Source: Selaginella moellendorffii (Eukaryota; Streptophyta; Lycopodiopsida; Selaginellales; Selaginellaceae). Taken from it: DNA of 64,000 nucleotides. The notes beneath the pieces are model-generated. The model ran no database searches. It saw nothing but the letters and a program-made list of their open reading frames with translations, and was not told where the DNA came from. Each line of letters starts with the position of its first letter. The stretch's first letter is position 1. A program made the position numbers and the translations under genes. Location: contig NW_003314281.1 in NCBI RefSeq assembly GCF_000143415.4, forward strand, positions 546,833 to 610,832. Direction: 5' to 3'. Positions 54,594 through 64,000 of the stretch are shown in pieces.

Positions 54594-56292
54594 TTAGATG
54601 TGGATCTTCGCACCGCTGTGAGCCTGATGCTCCGCAAGCTTGTTCTGGCTCTGGCATATCAGGAAGCCACAAAGGACGCTGCTTCGAAAGACTTGCTCCT
54701 GGATTTTTTTCAGCTTCTCGTCACCAATGAGAGTCCTCACCCGTTTCAGAAATTCCTCGCGGGAGATCTTAGCATTCTACAAGAGGATAAATTCACTTTA
54801 GACTTGGCCGACAAGAAAACAGCGAACTACCTTGAGCTCCAAGTAATCCTGGACTACTATATTCATCTCCGACGAGGAAAGCTCGGGCTTGAGCACCGAG
54901 AACAGCATGGGCACCGTCACACTTGACTGCTAAACAAAGAAAATTGGACTACGTTACTCCTAAAGCATTAAGGAAAAAGAAATGAAAAAGAAAAACACCT
55001 TCGGTGGGATTACTTTCTCCTTGATCTCGGAAGAGTTGCTGCACTTGGCTGATGCCTCCATAATACCTGCGAGGGAAAGAAAATACAAGAGCCAAGGTGT
55101 AAAAGATGAAAGTGGGAAAAAAAGAGCTTCTACTAACCGTGCCACTTGCGTGGAAACTTGAAGCTGGCAACGTAGAGCGGCAGAATATGCGTGTTCATGC
55201 GTGTGCTCCACACAATGAAGCGTTTCGGATTCGCCAGATCGTCAACACCGGTGTCAACCAAATCACTGGATGGATGGAACTGCTTGCTCCCTGCTCGCAC
55301 AAGCTCAGCTTTGCCAAGAATCGCACGGCACAGCAAGACATGCTGCTCGCCATTTTCGTCAATATCCGCGCCTCTGCAACTGCACAAGAACGAAAGACAA
55401 TCACGTCTCGCCGCGTCGCAAAACAAAGCATAAGCACTTACCTCAGGCGAGAGAGACTCTCTGGACTAAGATATATCCCCACACCGTAGGTGGAGTCCAC
55501 CGACGGACGTCCAAAACCATGCTTGATGACACTCAGAAGCTCGTTTCGAGAACACCCGTACCAAGCCTGCTGCAAATTCGCATCCCCGCCTCGCACCTTG
55601 GCCGTGAGATCGCTGAGCGTCTCAAACGCTTCTCGGCGAGCCAGACCGCCAGGACAGTCGTAACGAACTTTGCACACCGAAGTAACATCGGCCACCGCCG
55701 AGAGTCGCCCGAGCCCCGCTAGAAACGCTGCTTTGACGTCGACGAGTTTTGGATCGCCAGCCTCGAGCTTCGCGAGCCTGCCACCGCTGGAAACCACGAG
55801 ATTGGCGAGCTTGCTGCGGCTAGAAGTCACGTCTTCCACTTCGCCACCCTCGTCTTCCACGGTGGAACAAGCCCCGGCCGTGTCGGTGGTAGAGATCGAG
55901 CTTCCTTGCCGTGCACTCAAGGAAGCCTTTCCACCGCCAAGGAGCTTCTCCACATCGTCGAGCGATCCAGGGCCCTCGAATGGCTGGATCGGGCTGGAAA
56001 ACTCTCCATCGCTGTCAAACCAACCGATCGAGTTCCTGTATCCAGTCCCGGTGTTTAGCTGGATCATATGCGCGAAGAACACCGCCAGATGACAGCTCGC
56101 AAAGAAAATCTCCGCGATTTCCCTGCCGCCGCGGTAGGCCTCGCACAGAGCAGCGCTAATTTCCACGGGGAAATCCTTCCAAATCCCTGCCGCGAAGAAT
56201 ACGAACCTGGAAGGCCTCCTTCCATCGATCAATCGCTGCCTCTTGCCCGCGGCTCCGCTACCTCCGCCATTGCCACTCCTTTTCTTGTCCAT
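54594..56292 (-). CDS. SRO: SRO (RCD1-like) protein with PARP-like and RST domains
   Basis: Multi-exon gene. It opens with a basic MDKKRSGNGGGSGAAGKRQR, then a WWE-like region (SRFVFFAAGIWKDFP, HMIQLNTGTGYRNSIGWFD). The PARP-like core follows: VKAAFLAGLGRLSAVADVTS, LQQAWYGCSRNELLSVIKHG, STYGVGIYLSPES, HVLLCRAILGKAELV, RFIVWSTRMNTHILPLYVAS. The H-Y-E catalytic triad of active PARPs is not complete (the first His is replaced within A-W-Y-G), as in known SROs. The C-terminal RST domain spans three exons: VPMLFSVLKPELSSSEMNIV, KISREEFLKRVRTLIGDEKL. RST domains bind transcription factors, and SROs act in stress and developmental signalling in the nucleus. The start is the ATG at 56292. Confidence 0.9.
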
Positions 56293-56593
56293 TGCTTGCT
56301 TCAAATCCACCGATGGAGAGCACCGCTACACCAACAGTGGATCCAAGTAGCGATACAGAGCGGGGACAGTGCAGCCGTAATCGATCGCAGCACTGGAGCG
56401 AGGATCCATACCTCTGATCGATCCGCGGGGAGGAAGTCAAAAACCACCTAGGGTTCCTTCTCCCTAAAACGAAAACGATTTAAACCCCGGAGTTACTTCA
56501 AATAAAAGAAAAGGTCCCCCTTTTTTTCCATTCTTTCTTTCCCAAAAAACACAATGGCGGCGGCAAACGTTATAGACTATTTCCTCTTTTTTT

Positions 56594-57393
56594 TTAGTGG
56601 CTCTTGACATACTCTTGGATCACATTTAGCCCTTCAGTCTCCTCGCCATAGTCCTGGAGAACCAAAACTTTCGTAAGCAAAACCCCGGAGAATCCAAGAC
56701 TCTAGTTCTTCGGAGCAATCCTAGTTCTTCGATGAAAGAAGAGAGCAATCCAAGTGACACGAGACATACCCGGATCACCACGCAGGAGCAGCCGACGACC
56801 TTTCGAGCCTTGCCTTCGGAGTCGATCTTGCAAAGCTGCAAGATCAAAGCGAAAAGTTTGAGAGAACTTGGAGAAGGAAAAGGGAAGCTTACCCCGGCCC
56901 ATTCACCCAGCTTCTTGGCGCTGGGAACGGAGATCAAGTTGACGTCGTGCTCGGCGCACAAGGCCTGGACGAGCTTCGTGTAGTCGGCCTGGTTGCAGTC
57001 CTCGGCAAGGACGCAGAGCTGCGCAGCGTGCTTCTCGATCGACTTGGCGGCCTCGTGGAGACCCCGGGCGAGACCGTCGTGAGCGAGAGATTTCTTGAGC
57101 ACCAGTTGGAGTGCCGTCAAGATATCCATGGGCTCTCCAAGCACGGGAGTCGTCTTCTCGGCGGCAGCCTCACCTATGGGTTCGTCGCTACAGCATCACC
57201 AAAGAAAGAAAGATCAGACTCCCTTTGAATAGATCCACGAAGAAACACAAGAACTATGCAAAGTTTCGTCGTTGAGAAGCAGGAAGATCCACAAGATCAA
57301 CACAAGAACTATGCGAAGTTTCGAAGTTGAGATATCCACAATATCAATCAAAGAAACACAAAAACTATGCAAAAATACTTACGCGTCCGACAT
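56594..57393 (-). CDS. RPS12: 40S ribosomal protein eS12 (RPS12)
   Basis: Four exons (57393-57383, 57187-56893, 56835-56770, 56653-56594) total 432 nt in frame and give 143 residues, the family length. Conserved blocks: [96 protein letters not shown] and [18 protein letters not shown]. It is a structural protein of the small cytosolic subunit. The first exon has only 11 nt, placing the start codon alone upstream of a 195-nt intron containing a minisatellite. All splice sites are GT-AG. Confidence 0.95.
57243..57378 (-). repeat. Tandem ~56-nt repeat inside eS12 intron 1
   Basis: Two full units and a partial third: 57243-57298, 57299-57354 and 57355-57378. Each begins with aacacaagaactatgc or a close variant and continues aagtttcg-gttgag and atccacaa-atcaa. 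It occupies most of the first intron. Confidence 0.75.
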
Positions 57394-59912
57394 CGTTGCT
57401 TTCGATCGATTACTTCCCCGCACGAATCACTGCGAGAACGAGAAGGGGCAAAAGTTAGAATTTCCCCTGCCGCAGCAAGCGTGTCGGGGGAGGCTTTATG
57501 GGCGCTGCGAGCTCTCGTAGCGCGCCCACCTAAAGATCCCCCACAGCCACAATCTATGTCCATATTTACAGCGGGAGCGCTCTCCAAGCGCGCCGCCAAG
57601 AATTAGGACACGCGCATTGCATCCTTACCTTGTCTCTCGCCCCGGACGAACTCGCCGCCGCCCGCCAAGAACCCTAAATTTCTAGGGTTTAACCTGGAAT
57701 CCAATGGACGGCGACGATATGAGCATGCTCTCGAATATTCTCCCTACTTAAAAAGCTCGATTCCCGCCGAGAAATAGTTATCTACTAGGTATCCCCCACT
57801 CTCTCTTGAATCTAGCCATAGCTACTAACCACCTGGAGGTTGGAGGTGTGAATCGCCTACCTAGGGGGCTCACCTTAGCTTTTTCCATTTTCTTCTTTGC
57901 CAAATGCGTCCTGTGCACAAACACTGGAAGCTTGGAATATTGGCTAGCTTTGGAAACGAAGAAAAGGACTGTAGGAGTATACGTCCACGTCAATCGGGCC
58001 AAAGTGGGAAGTTAGTGTCGCACGGCCTCATTCGGCACGTGGCCGATTCGGATTGAATCTGTACCCTAATTGCTCGCCACCTTCTTCCCAACTTATAAGC
58101 TCCGTGGATAGGCCGCTGTCTTGACGATCAAGTAAAAGTAATGTGACCCTTTTTGCCGCGCTGCCGGGGGGCGTAGAATATTCCGCGAATCGTTTCGTTC
58201 CGATGAGAGGCCTGTGTTGCGACCGTAGGATTGCCGCACACCCATGGAATAAATTGACTTGCATTGGCTTTTTTCTTTTCCAAGCTGGAAAGAACAATCG
58301 TGCTTCATTGGAACTTTTCCTTTTTTATCTCTCTTCTTATTACAATCTCCTTTAGGATAGGCTTTAGGTTTAGGGTTTCCCAATCCAGACACCATATATA
58401 TATATATATAGCATAACAAAATCAGCCCAAACAACCATGAACTAAGTCTCTCGCATGACAAAAATCCATGGCCCCAGCTCTATTTCTCAAGCATTCAAAA
58501 GTAAAAGTGAGCTCAAGTTTTAAGGGTCCCTTGTCTGACTCTTTACCAAACTAGAGAATATATGACAAGCATAGGGTTTATGTTTTCTTGGAGATTTATT
58601 TACTGTGATAGTAAGTTTTTAGTTTTACATCTTGGAGTTGAAACTTGAGTTTCTTATTTTTCTCAGTAGGCGTTGCTAACAGTGTCACTTTGGAAAGAAT
58701 CAACATTTTAACATGGAATGGTTAAGAGTGAGAAAAAGCAACTTTTTTTTGTGAATTTAACATTTTTTTTTTCTTTTTTTTTGAAGGCAGCGATAGAAAG
58801 GTAAGAAGCCTTTGCTCGCTCTTGATTCGTTATCCCGTATAATTCCACCTCCCTATAAATATTTCTCGGTCTTTTGCCTGGCTTCTTACCTCTCGATCGC
58901 GGCAATTGGTTTCGCTCTTTTGGCCACTTGTCTTGCAATTTGCAGTCGCTACCCCTTTGCCGAGCGATTGGCTTTCCGATTCGCCGCAAGCCGCAAATTT
59001 TAATCTTGGAGCAGCCAAGATGATCTGATCGACAAAATTGGAAGATTACTCGCCTCTGTCTCTCTGCTCGCTCCCTCTCTCTCTCTCTGCTCGCTCCCTC
59101 CCTCTCTCTCTCTCTCTCTCTTATCGCATCCTCTCTTCCTCTCCTCTAAAGAACACAAGAAGAAAAAAGAGGAGGAGAAAGTGATTCTAGCCAGATAGTG
59201 CTGTTTGATTTCGGCTGCTTGCTCCATACTTTGCGACCGGGACGGAACAGCGCCACCACTTACGACGAAACGAACCGAAAGATATTTCCTCAGGTATAAC
59301 ATCATGCTGAGAGCAGCTCTTTCTTGAGTGGTGATCTCTTGTCCTGGAGAGCTTCTGATGTGAGCGAGAGACCCACACTATTTCTTCGAAGTGCCAGTGT
59401 TTGAATGTGTTTGTGACACTGAAAGTGATACGACGCCCCACGACAAAAGCGTCCATCCGTGGAACGAAAGATCGAAAGAGACGGCCGCCCCCCTCACGAT
59501 TTCTTCGATCCACAACTTGAAATCCATCTCTAGCTCGCCGAGAAGTTCCTCCCCGCTAATTGGATCGAGAGAGAAGAGATCATCTCAGAGCTCTCCTCTC
59601 TCGCTCGCTCGCTCGCTCTCTCTCTCTCTCCTCCGTGCCATACCTGTTTTCCATAATCCCCACCTTTTGTCAGCGTGCCCGGATCGATCGCCTCATGTTA
59701 CATGCAAGGCCTTCTTTCCTCTTCCCCGCGCTCTCTTTTTCTGTACAAAGTGGCTGATTGGTGGCAGTGAAATATTCCTTGCAGGAGGTGAGGGTACTCT
59801 CACACGCACAATCACGACACCCACACGCACGCTCCTTCGTCACCAAGCTTATATTCCATCCCACAAGTTGATTAACACGGTACCATAATCATCCTGCACC
59901 TCCTCCTTCCAT
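57394..59912. other. Intergenic and leader region between divergent eS12 and DUF7086
   Basis: No gene is supported. Near 57680 lies ttctagggtttaacc, a telo-box-like element that fits a ribosomal-protein promoter. A TA microsatellite is at 58394-58411. A poly-T tract is at 58742-58782. From ~58840 the sequence looks like the promoter and long leader of the DUF7086 gene: TATA-like ctataaatat at 58853, CT microsatellites at 59062-59131 and ctcgctcgctcgctcgctct near 59595-59630. Short upstream frames exist in the leader but none resembles a known uORF. Confidence 0.45.
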
Positions 59913-60581
59913 ATGCCAGTTTTTGATGACGACGAATCTCTCAGGCTCACGCTGTCTCCACCCAGCAGGACTAGAAGCCCCCGCGAGCTTGGAGCATCAT
60001 CTCTAACCCCAGCGCCGCCAGCTTCATCGTCACACTCCGCCGCCACCCCCGCCACCGCCACCGCCACCGCCACCGCCACCGCCACCATGCCTAAGTCGGA
60101 GAGAATCCCCGCTCCATTCCCGTGGGCCACCGAGTACCGCGCCCATGTCCACTCGCTCGACTACCTCTGGAGCTCGGCCATCACTCGCATCCGCGGCGAG
60201 GTGATCTGCAAGCGCTGCGACGGCTCCCAGATGGTGGACCTCGACGTCCGGGACGCCTTCATGCAGGTAAACAACTATTTCATCAGCTACCGCGACTCCA
60301 TGCACGACCGCGCTCCCAAGTGCTGGACTTCCCCCCGGCTGCTCGACTGCTCGCTGTGCCGCCAGTGCGACTGCGTCAAGCCCGTCATCGACGCCAAGAA
60401 GCGCAACATCAACTGGCTCTTCCTGCTGCTCACCCAGACGCTCGGCCTCTGCACGCTCGACCAGCTCAAGTACTTCTGCAAGCACACCCGCCGCCACCGC
60501 ACCGGGGCCAAGGACCGGGTTCTCTATCTCACGTACGTTGGCCTTCTCAAGCAGCTCAATCCCAACGGGCCTTACGACTGA
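59913..60581 (+). CDS. DUF7086 family protein
   Basis: An intronless 222-residue ORF. After a Ser/Pro/Ala-rich N-terminus with an Ala-Thr dipeptide run (residues ~47-58) the conserved domain reads PFPWATEYRAHVHSLDYLWS, ITRIRGEVICKRCDG, NNYFISYRDSMHDRAPKCWT, CSLCRQCDCVKPVIDAKKRN, INWLFLLLTQTLGLCTLDQL, KYFCKHTRRHRTGAKDRVLY and LTYVGLLKQLNPNGPYD. This is the plant DUF7086 domain. The paired C-x2-C motifs (CKRC, CSLC-x2-C-D-C) suggest metal binding. Function is unknown. A second in-frame ATG at 60087 immediately follows six copies of GCCACC and would remove the low-complexity N-terminus; which start is used is open. Confidence 0.88.
   Translation: MPVFDDDESLRLTLSPPSRTRSPRELGASSLTPAPPASSSHSAATPATATATATATATMPKSERIPAPFPWATEYRAHVHSLDYLWSSAITRIRGEVICKRCDGSQMVDLDVRDAFMQVNNYFISYRDSMHDRAPKCWTSPRLLDCSLCRQCDCVKPVIDAKKRNINWLFLLLTQTLGLCTLDQLKYFCKHTRRHRTGAKDRVLYLTYVGLLKQLNPNGPYD
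60051..60086 (+). repeat. (GCCACC)6 hexanucleotide repeat ending at an ATG
   Basis: Six perfect GCCACC units that end directly at the internal ATG 60087. In frame they encode Ala-Thr dipeptides. Confidence 0.95.
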
Positions 60582-60603
60582 GCGAGCGAGCGAGCGAGCG
60601 AGC
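60581..60603 (+). repeat. (AGCG)n microsatellite starting in the stop codon
   Basis: About five to six AGCG units begin at the last base of the TGA stop of the DUF7086 gene. Confidence 0.9.
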
Positions 60604-61048
60604 CTCCGGATCGACCTGTGCTCTTTATGCTGCGGTTGATCTTTGTTTTAACTGTTGTTTCCTCTGTTACTTACGATGCGTTTCCAAACTGAGACCGACC
60701 TTTGATCCTTGTTTCCAGTTATGTGTGACCACCCCATATAGCGTGAAAGTGAGATTTGCTGGTGTGAGATTTCCTGTACAAACATGCTTTAATTAAAATT
60801 TATATAATAGTAAGAGAAGACGAAAGCGAGAGAAAAAAAATTAAGAGAGAGAGAGTACCAAGTTTCGATGCGCTGCCGTTTTTCTGTCCAAGTCACAAAC
60901 TGACAAAGATAGTTAGATCAGCCAACAGAAATGTGGGCTGGGCTAGGACGCAAGTTTCACAAGGAAACCAAAAAAAAAAAAGGAGTGACATTTCTTGTTA
61001 AGCAACAAATATTAAAACATCTGCAGTGAAACTGGAGCTTTTGGGTAC
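60604..61048. other. 3' region between convergent genes
   Basis: No gene is seen. It holds the DUF7086 3'UTR, an A-rich/GA-rich tract at 60810-60860 and the SAM gene 3' end. Confidence 0.5.
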
Positions 61049-62197
61049 CTATGAAGCACGATTACCCAGCGCAAGAAGAATTTTTTTCCTTGGTCCCTAC
61101 CAATCCAGGAAAAAGGATGAGATGTGTCTCAAAAGTGAAGAAAGAATCAGTGGGTGGGTTCTTACCATGGGAACATTCAGTTCCTTGAGATCTTCATCTT
61201 TCATATGCCTCAATGCTGTCATATCGACCTGCAAAACCCATCATTTAGCCCCGGAATTTCCAAAGTGGATTCTATCACTCACCTCTTCCGCTTGGAACGT
61301 TAGTAAGTACTTTTCCAATCCTAGAGACGTCAAAAACGAAGCAACACTTTCCAAGGCCTGCACAAAAAAGTGATGAGCGTCGAGCATGGATATGTGTGGC
61401 TTTGCTACTTACTGGCTGGATTTTCGGAGGTGGTGGATTGCTGCGCGGAATCACAGGCCTCGGCGGCGCCACTGACGCCGAGGCAGCGGTGCTACCGCGG
61501 ACAATGGTCGAGGGCAGCCTGTGACGAGGCTTCTCGGGTTGAGCCACTGGAGGTGGGATTGGTCCCGACAGCTTCTCACGTAGATCTTTCATGGGTGGAC
61601 CGCCTCCTCCTCCTCCTCCACTGGAGCTCCGCAAGGGATTCTTTCTCGTCAATCGCAAGCGAAGATCTTGAGTACCGCTCTGGCCTTCTACGAGACAATG
61701 CAGCAAACTGACGTATGGAGGGAGCCCAGGAAAAAATAAGAAACGAAACGACCATACCAAGTCCAGAGTCATCTCCATCTTCGTCGGCGTAGAGATCATG
61801 CTTCCACTTGCCATCCTCCTGCCTTTGCCTTCACAGAATCACGCTAGTTAAGCTCAACACCGAAAGCCCACGAAGAAAAAAAATCAACCTTTTGTTCACG
61901 CTCTGTCGTCCCACGGAAGCAATCCCGTCAGAAATCCCGTGCAATCGCTCGCGCACGGGCCTCTTCCGGCTGCCTGCTACGCCTATCTGATCGGAATACA
62001 TCCCGTTGCTGCTGTGCTCGGCCTGCGCGCCATCGGATTTGGCAAGAACAAGAAAACCCTAACGTCACCGAGAGCCTCCAAGCAAGCCGCCATACCTGTG
62101 GATTACGCTGCGAAGCCGCCGCCCTAGCCGCTGGGATCTTCCTCACCGTGCCCTGTTTCCTCCCGCCACTCCGGACACCGCTGCTACTGCGATGCAT
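61049..62197 (-). CDS. SAM-domain protein
   Basis: Seven exons whose junctions keep frame. Exon 1 gives MHRSSSGVRSGGRKQGTVRK, exon 2 contains SRKRPVRERLHG, exon 3 EDGKWKHDLYADEDGDDSGL, exon 4 SGTQDLRLRLTRKNPLRSSS with a Gly run and a Pro-rich linker. Exons 5-7 encode a complete sterile alpha motif: ALESVASFLTSLGLEKYLLT, VDMTALRHMKDEDLKELNVP and GPRKKILLALGNRAS. The same architecture, with a basic/acidic N-terminus and a C-terminal SAM, occurs in a small plant family of unknown role; SAM domains mediate protein or RNA contacts. The start at 62197 is the first in-frame ATG; upstream the frame begins only with a GTG. It is divergent from the PPR gene at the right edge with ~240 nt between. Confidence 0.8.
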
Positions 62198-62440
62198 GGA
62201 TTGATCCAGCGTAGCATCTGTAGCGGTAGAATCCCGGCAGTGCCTTGCCCTCCTCCTCCACTCTCCCCTGTGTGACAGTGTTCTTCCCACCTTGCCCTAA
62301 ACCCGCTTAACCACGTCAGTTTAATTAGCTTAACTGTCCAGCCTTTAAACTTTTAAGCCGCAGTTTTTAACCTGCGCTGGAAAGGGTTCGAAACGGCGAC
62401 CATTTGCTGGTCTCGAATTTGCGAGGCAATTAGGGTTTAT
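62198..62440. promoter_or_regulatory. Divergent promoter region of the SAM and PPR genes
   Basis: ~240 nt between divergent genes with telo-box-like motifs (ccctaaaccc at 62296 and attagggttt at 62430). No coding potential is supported. Confidence 0.35.
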
Positions 62441-64000
62441 GGCAGCGCCAAGGATCTACGCGCTTGCAAGGCGCTCCACGCGCGGCTGGAGCGCCTCCTC
62501 GGGGATAGCTACCGCGGCAATCGCGTTCTCCACACGATGCTCGTCCAGATGTATGGCAAATGCGGCAGCATCGCCGACGCTAGGGCCGTGTTCGATGGGA
62601 TCCAGCAGCAGGCGCTTACGCCGTCGTGGAATGTGATGATCGCAGCATACGCCCAGAATGGGGATTTTCTCGAGGCGCGCCGGCTCTTCGATCGCGCGCC
62701 GCGCAGGGATGTCTTCACCTGGACGACGCTGATGCACGGCGCCGCGCAGCACGAAGGGATCGCTAGCGCCAGGGGGATCTTTCGCCTCATGCCCGGGAGA
62801 ACGGCCGTGTCATGGAATTCCATGATTGCTGCAAATGCCGTGAATGGGGATCTTTCCGAGGCGGCTGCGTGCTTCAAGAACTCGCCCGAGCGATCGCTCT
62901 CGTCCTGGAATTCCATCTTCCAGGCCTATCTCCACAGCGGCGAGCTGGATCGAGCAAAGCCCACATTCGATCGATCGCCCGGGCACGATTGCCTCTCGTG
63001 GAACGCGCTCCTGGCAGGGCTTATACGGCAAGGCCACACTGCCGAGGCGCGGAACGTGTACGGCGCCATGCCCGAGACGAACGTGGTGTCCTGTGCGGCG
63101 ATCATCCAAGGCTACTCCCAAGACGGAGCTCCCGAGCTCGCGAAGAGAGTGTTCGATGAGTTCTCTGGGCGAGACGTGGTGCTGTGGACTTCGATGTTCT
63201 TGGCGTATGCCGAGAATGGGTATTTGGAAGTGGCCAGAGCGATGTATGACCGGATTCCTCTCTGGGACGTGATCTCTTCGACTGCCATGGTTGGGATCTT
63301 TGCTCACGGTGGCCAGCTCGAGGAGGCAAAGCTTGTCTTTGATCAGATGCCTCGGCATAGCGTGGTATCGTGGAACTCGATGATGGCCGCATATGCCCAG
63401 AAGGGTCATACTGAAAAGGCAGTGGAGATCTTCCATGCCATGCCCGTGCGTGATGTTTCGTCTTACAATGGGCTCATTGCGGCGTATGCGCAGAACAGAG
63501 ACGTCGAGAACGTCCAGGCGGTGTTTGACAAGATGGTGACACGGGATATTGTTTCGTGGGATGCGCTTCTGGGAGCTTTTATGCAGGACAAGGAGCTGGA
63601 GAAAGCAAGCTCTACGTTCAAGCTCTTGCCGAAACGAAGTGTTTCCTCGTGGAACGCTGTTTTCATGGCTTTCGCGCAGAATGGGACGCTGGAAGAGGCT
63701 AGAAGTCTCTTCATTTTGATGCCGCAGAAGGATGTAGTGACTTGGAACGCGATGATCACTGCGAGCTCGCATCACGGGGAGCTCTCGGAGGCGGAGCTCT
63801 TGTTCCGGAGGTGTCCCGAGAGAGATTCGGTCACTTGGAGCTCGATGATAGCGGCATTTTCACAGAACAAGTTTCTCGACAAGGCGGTCGAGGCTTACGA
63901 AGCCATGCCAGAGAAGACGGTCCACGCTTGCAACTCGATGCTGGGGGCCTTCATGCAGCACGGGAAGCTGCAAGAAACCAAGGACGCATTCGACCGCTTG
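62441..64000 (+). CDS. PPR protein of S-type repeats, 3' end off window, start unclear
   Basis: An open frame runs from a stop at 62354 to the window end. It encodes KDLRACKALHARLERLLGDS, TMLVQMYGKCGSIADARAVF and then about sixteen ~31-residue S repeats (VFTWTTLMHGAAQHEGIASA, HSVVSWNSMMAAYAQKGHTE). There is no ATG in this frame before 62537, which is already inside the first repeat. An ATG in good context lies at 62439 but one frame off, so a 1-nt indel (real or sequencing error), or an upstream exon, must be assumed. The KALHARL N-terminal block is typical of lycophyte PPR genes. Whether an E or DYW domain follows cannot be seen. Confidence 0.8.

Noticed and set aside
54561-54926. 121-codon plus-strand ORF starting MEICNLALLWILDVDL
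   Set aside because: It is antisense to the RST-domain exons of the SRO gene; the minus strand has conserved residues and splice sites, this frame has no family resemblance.
57243-57378. CRISPR-like spaced repeat
   Set aside because: Units are directly adjacent without unique spacers and lie inside a plant intron.
59391-59888. 165-codon frame in the DUF7086 leader
   Set aside because: It begins at a GTG, is low complexity, and shows no conserved motif; it is most likely leader or leader-intron sequence.
60030-60497. Minus-strand ORF with a long glycine run opposite DUF7086
   Set aside because: The glycine run is the complement of the GCCACC repeat; the plus strand carries the conserved domain.
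61275-61814. Reading the SAM gene from an ATG at 61814 (MASGSMISTPTKM)
   Set aside because: In the correct frame the same bases encode EDGKWKHDLYADEDGDDSGL, which joins in phase to both neighbouring exons.

Overview
The window reads as nuclear DNA of a land plant, most likely a lycophyte such as Selaginella moellendorffii (inference). The support is plant-specific families (LBD, SRO, DUF674, DUF7086, a CCD8-type carotenoid cleavage dioxygenase, hydroxyproline O-arabinosyltransferase), short introns often of 40-100 nt, GC-rich compact genes separated by AT-rich decayed retroelements, and several PPR genes made almost only of ~31-residue S-type repeats.

Layout. 0-7.2 kb: a compact minus-strand run of a UDP-xylose-type transporter (3' end cut by the window edge), a small secreted ATS3/PLAT-like protein, a plastid-type DUF3054 membrane protein, a second TPT-family transporter and a hydroxyproline O-arabinosyltransferase. 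7.4-17.6 kb: the splicing factor SLU7 plus a rearranged block whose unit is L-gulonolactone oxidase (GulLO, -), PPR (+), DUF674 (+). Two tandem copies have lost complementary genes: copy 1 keeps the PPR and has relics of GulLO and DUF674, while copy 2 keeps GulLO and DUF674 and has a dead PPR. A third, inverted partial copy lies at 7.45-8.66 kb. 17.6-21.6 kb: a class 3 lipase and a MATE transporter in divergent orientation.

21.8-36 kb: a second mosaic. Fragments of an A-type Fe-S assembly gene (ISCA), the MATE 3' end and an alpha-toroid (terpenoid-cyclase-like) gene recur three times. The intact members are the MATE at 19.8 kb, the ISCA at 35.4 kb and one 469-residue toroid ORF at 30.2 kb. 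Two decayed retroelements fill the AT-rich spaces. 36.5-50.4 kb: hexokinase, a rearranged topoisomerase II pseudogene, an unrecognised single-exon gene, intact topoisomerase II, CCD8 and a possible solo LTR. 50.7-64 kb: an LBD factor, a 619-residue S-repeat PPR gene 8 nt downstream of a GNA-lectin gene, an SRO protein, ribosomal protein eS12, DUF7086, a SAM-domain protein, and a PPR gene running off the right edge.

No operon-like functional module links these genes. The most unusual content is the two gene-block duplications with reciprocal decay, one microinversion at base resolution, and the toroid-family gene. Family assignments rest on motif recognition alone; no database search was possible.
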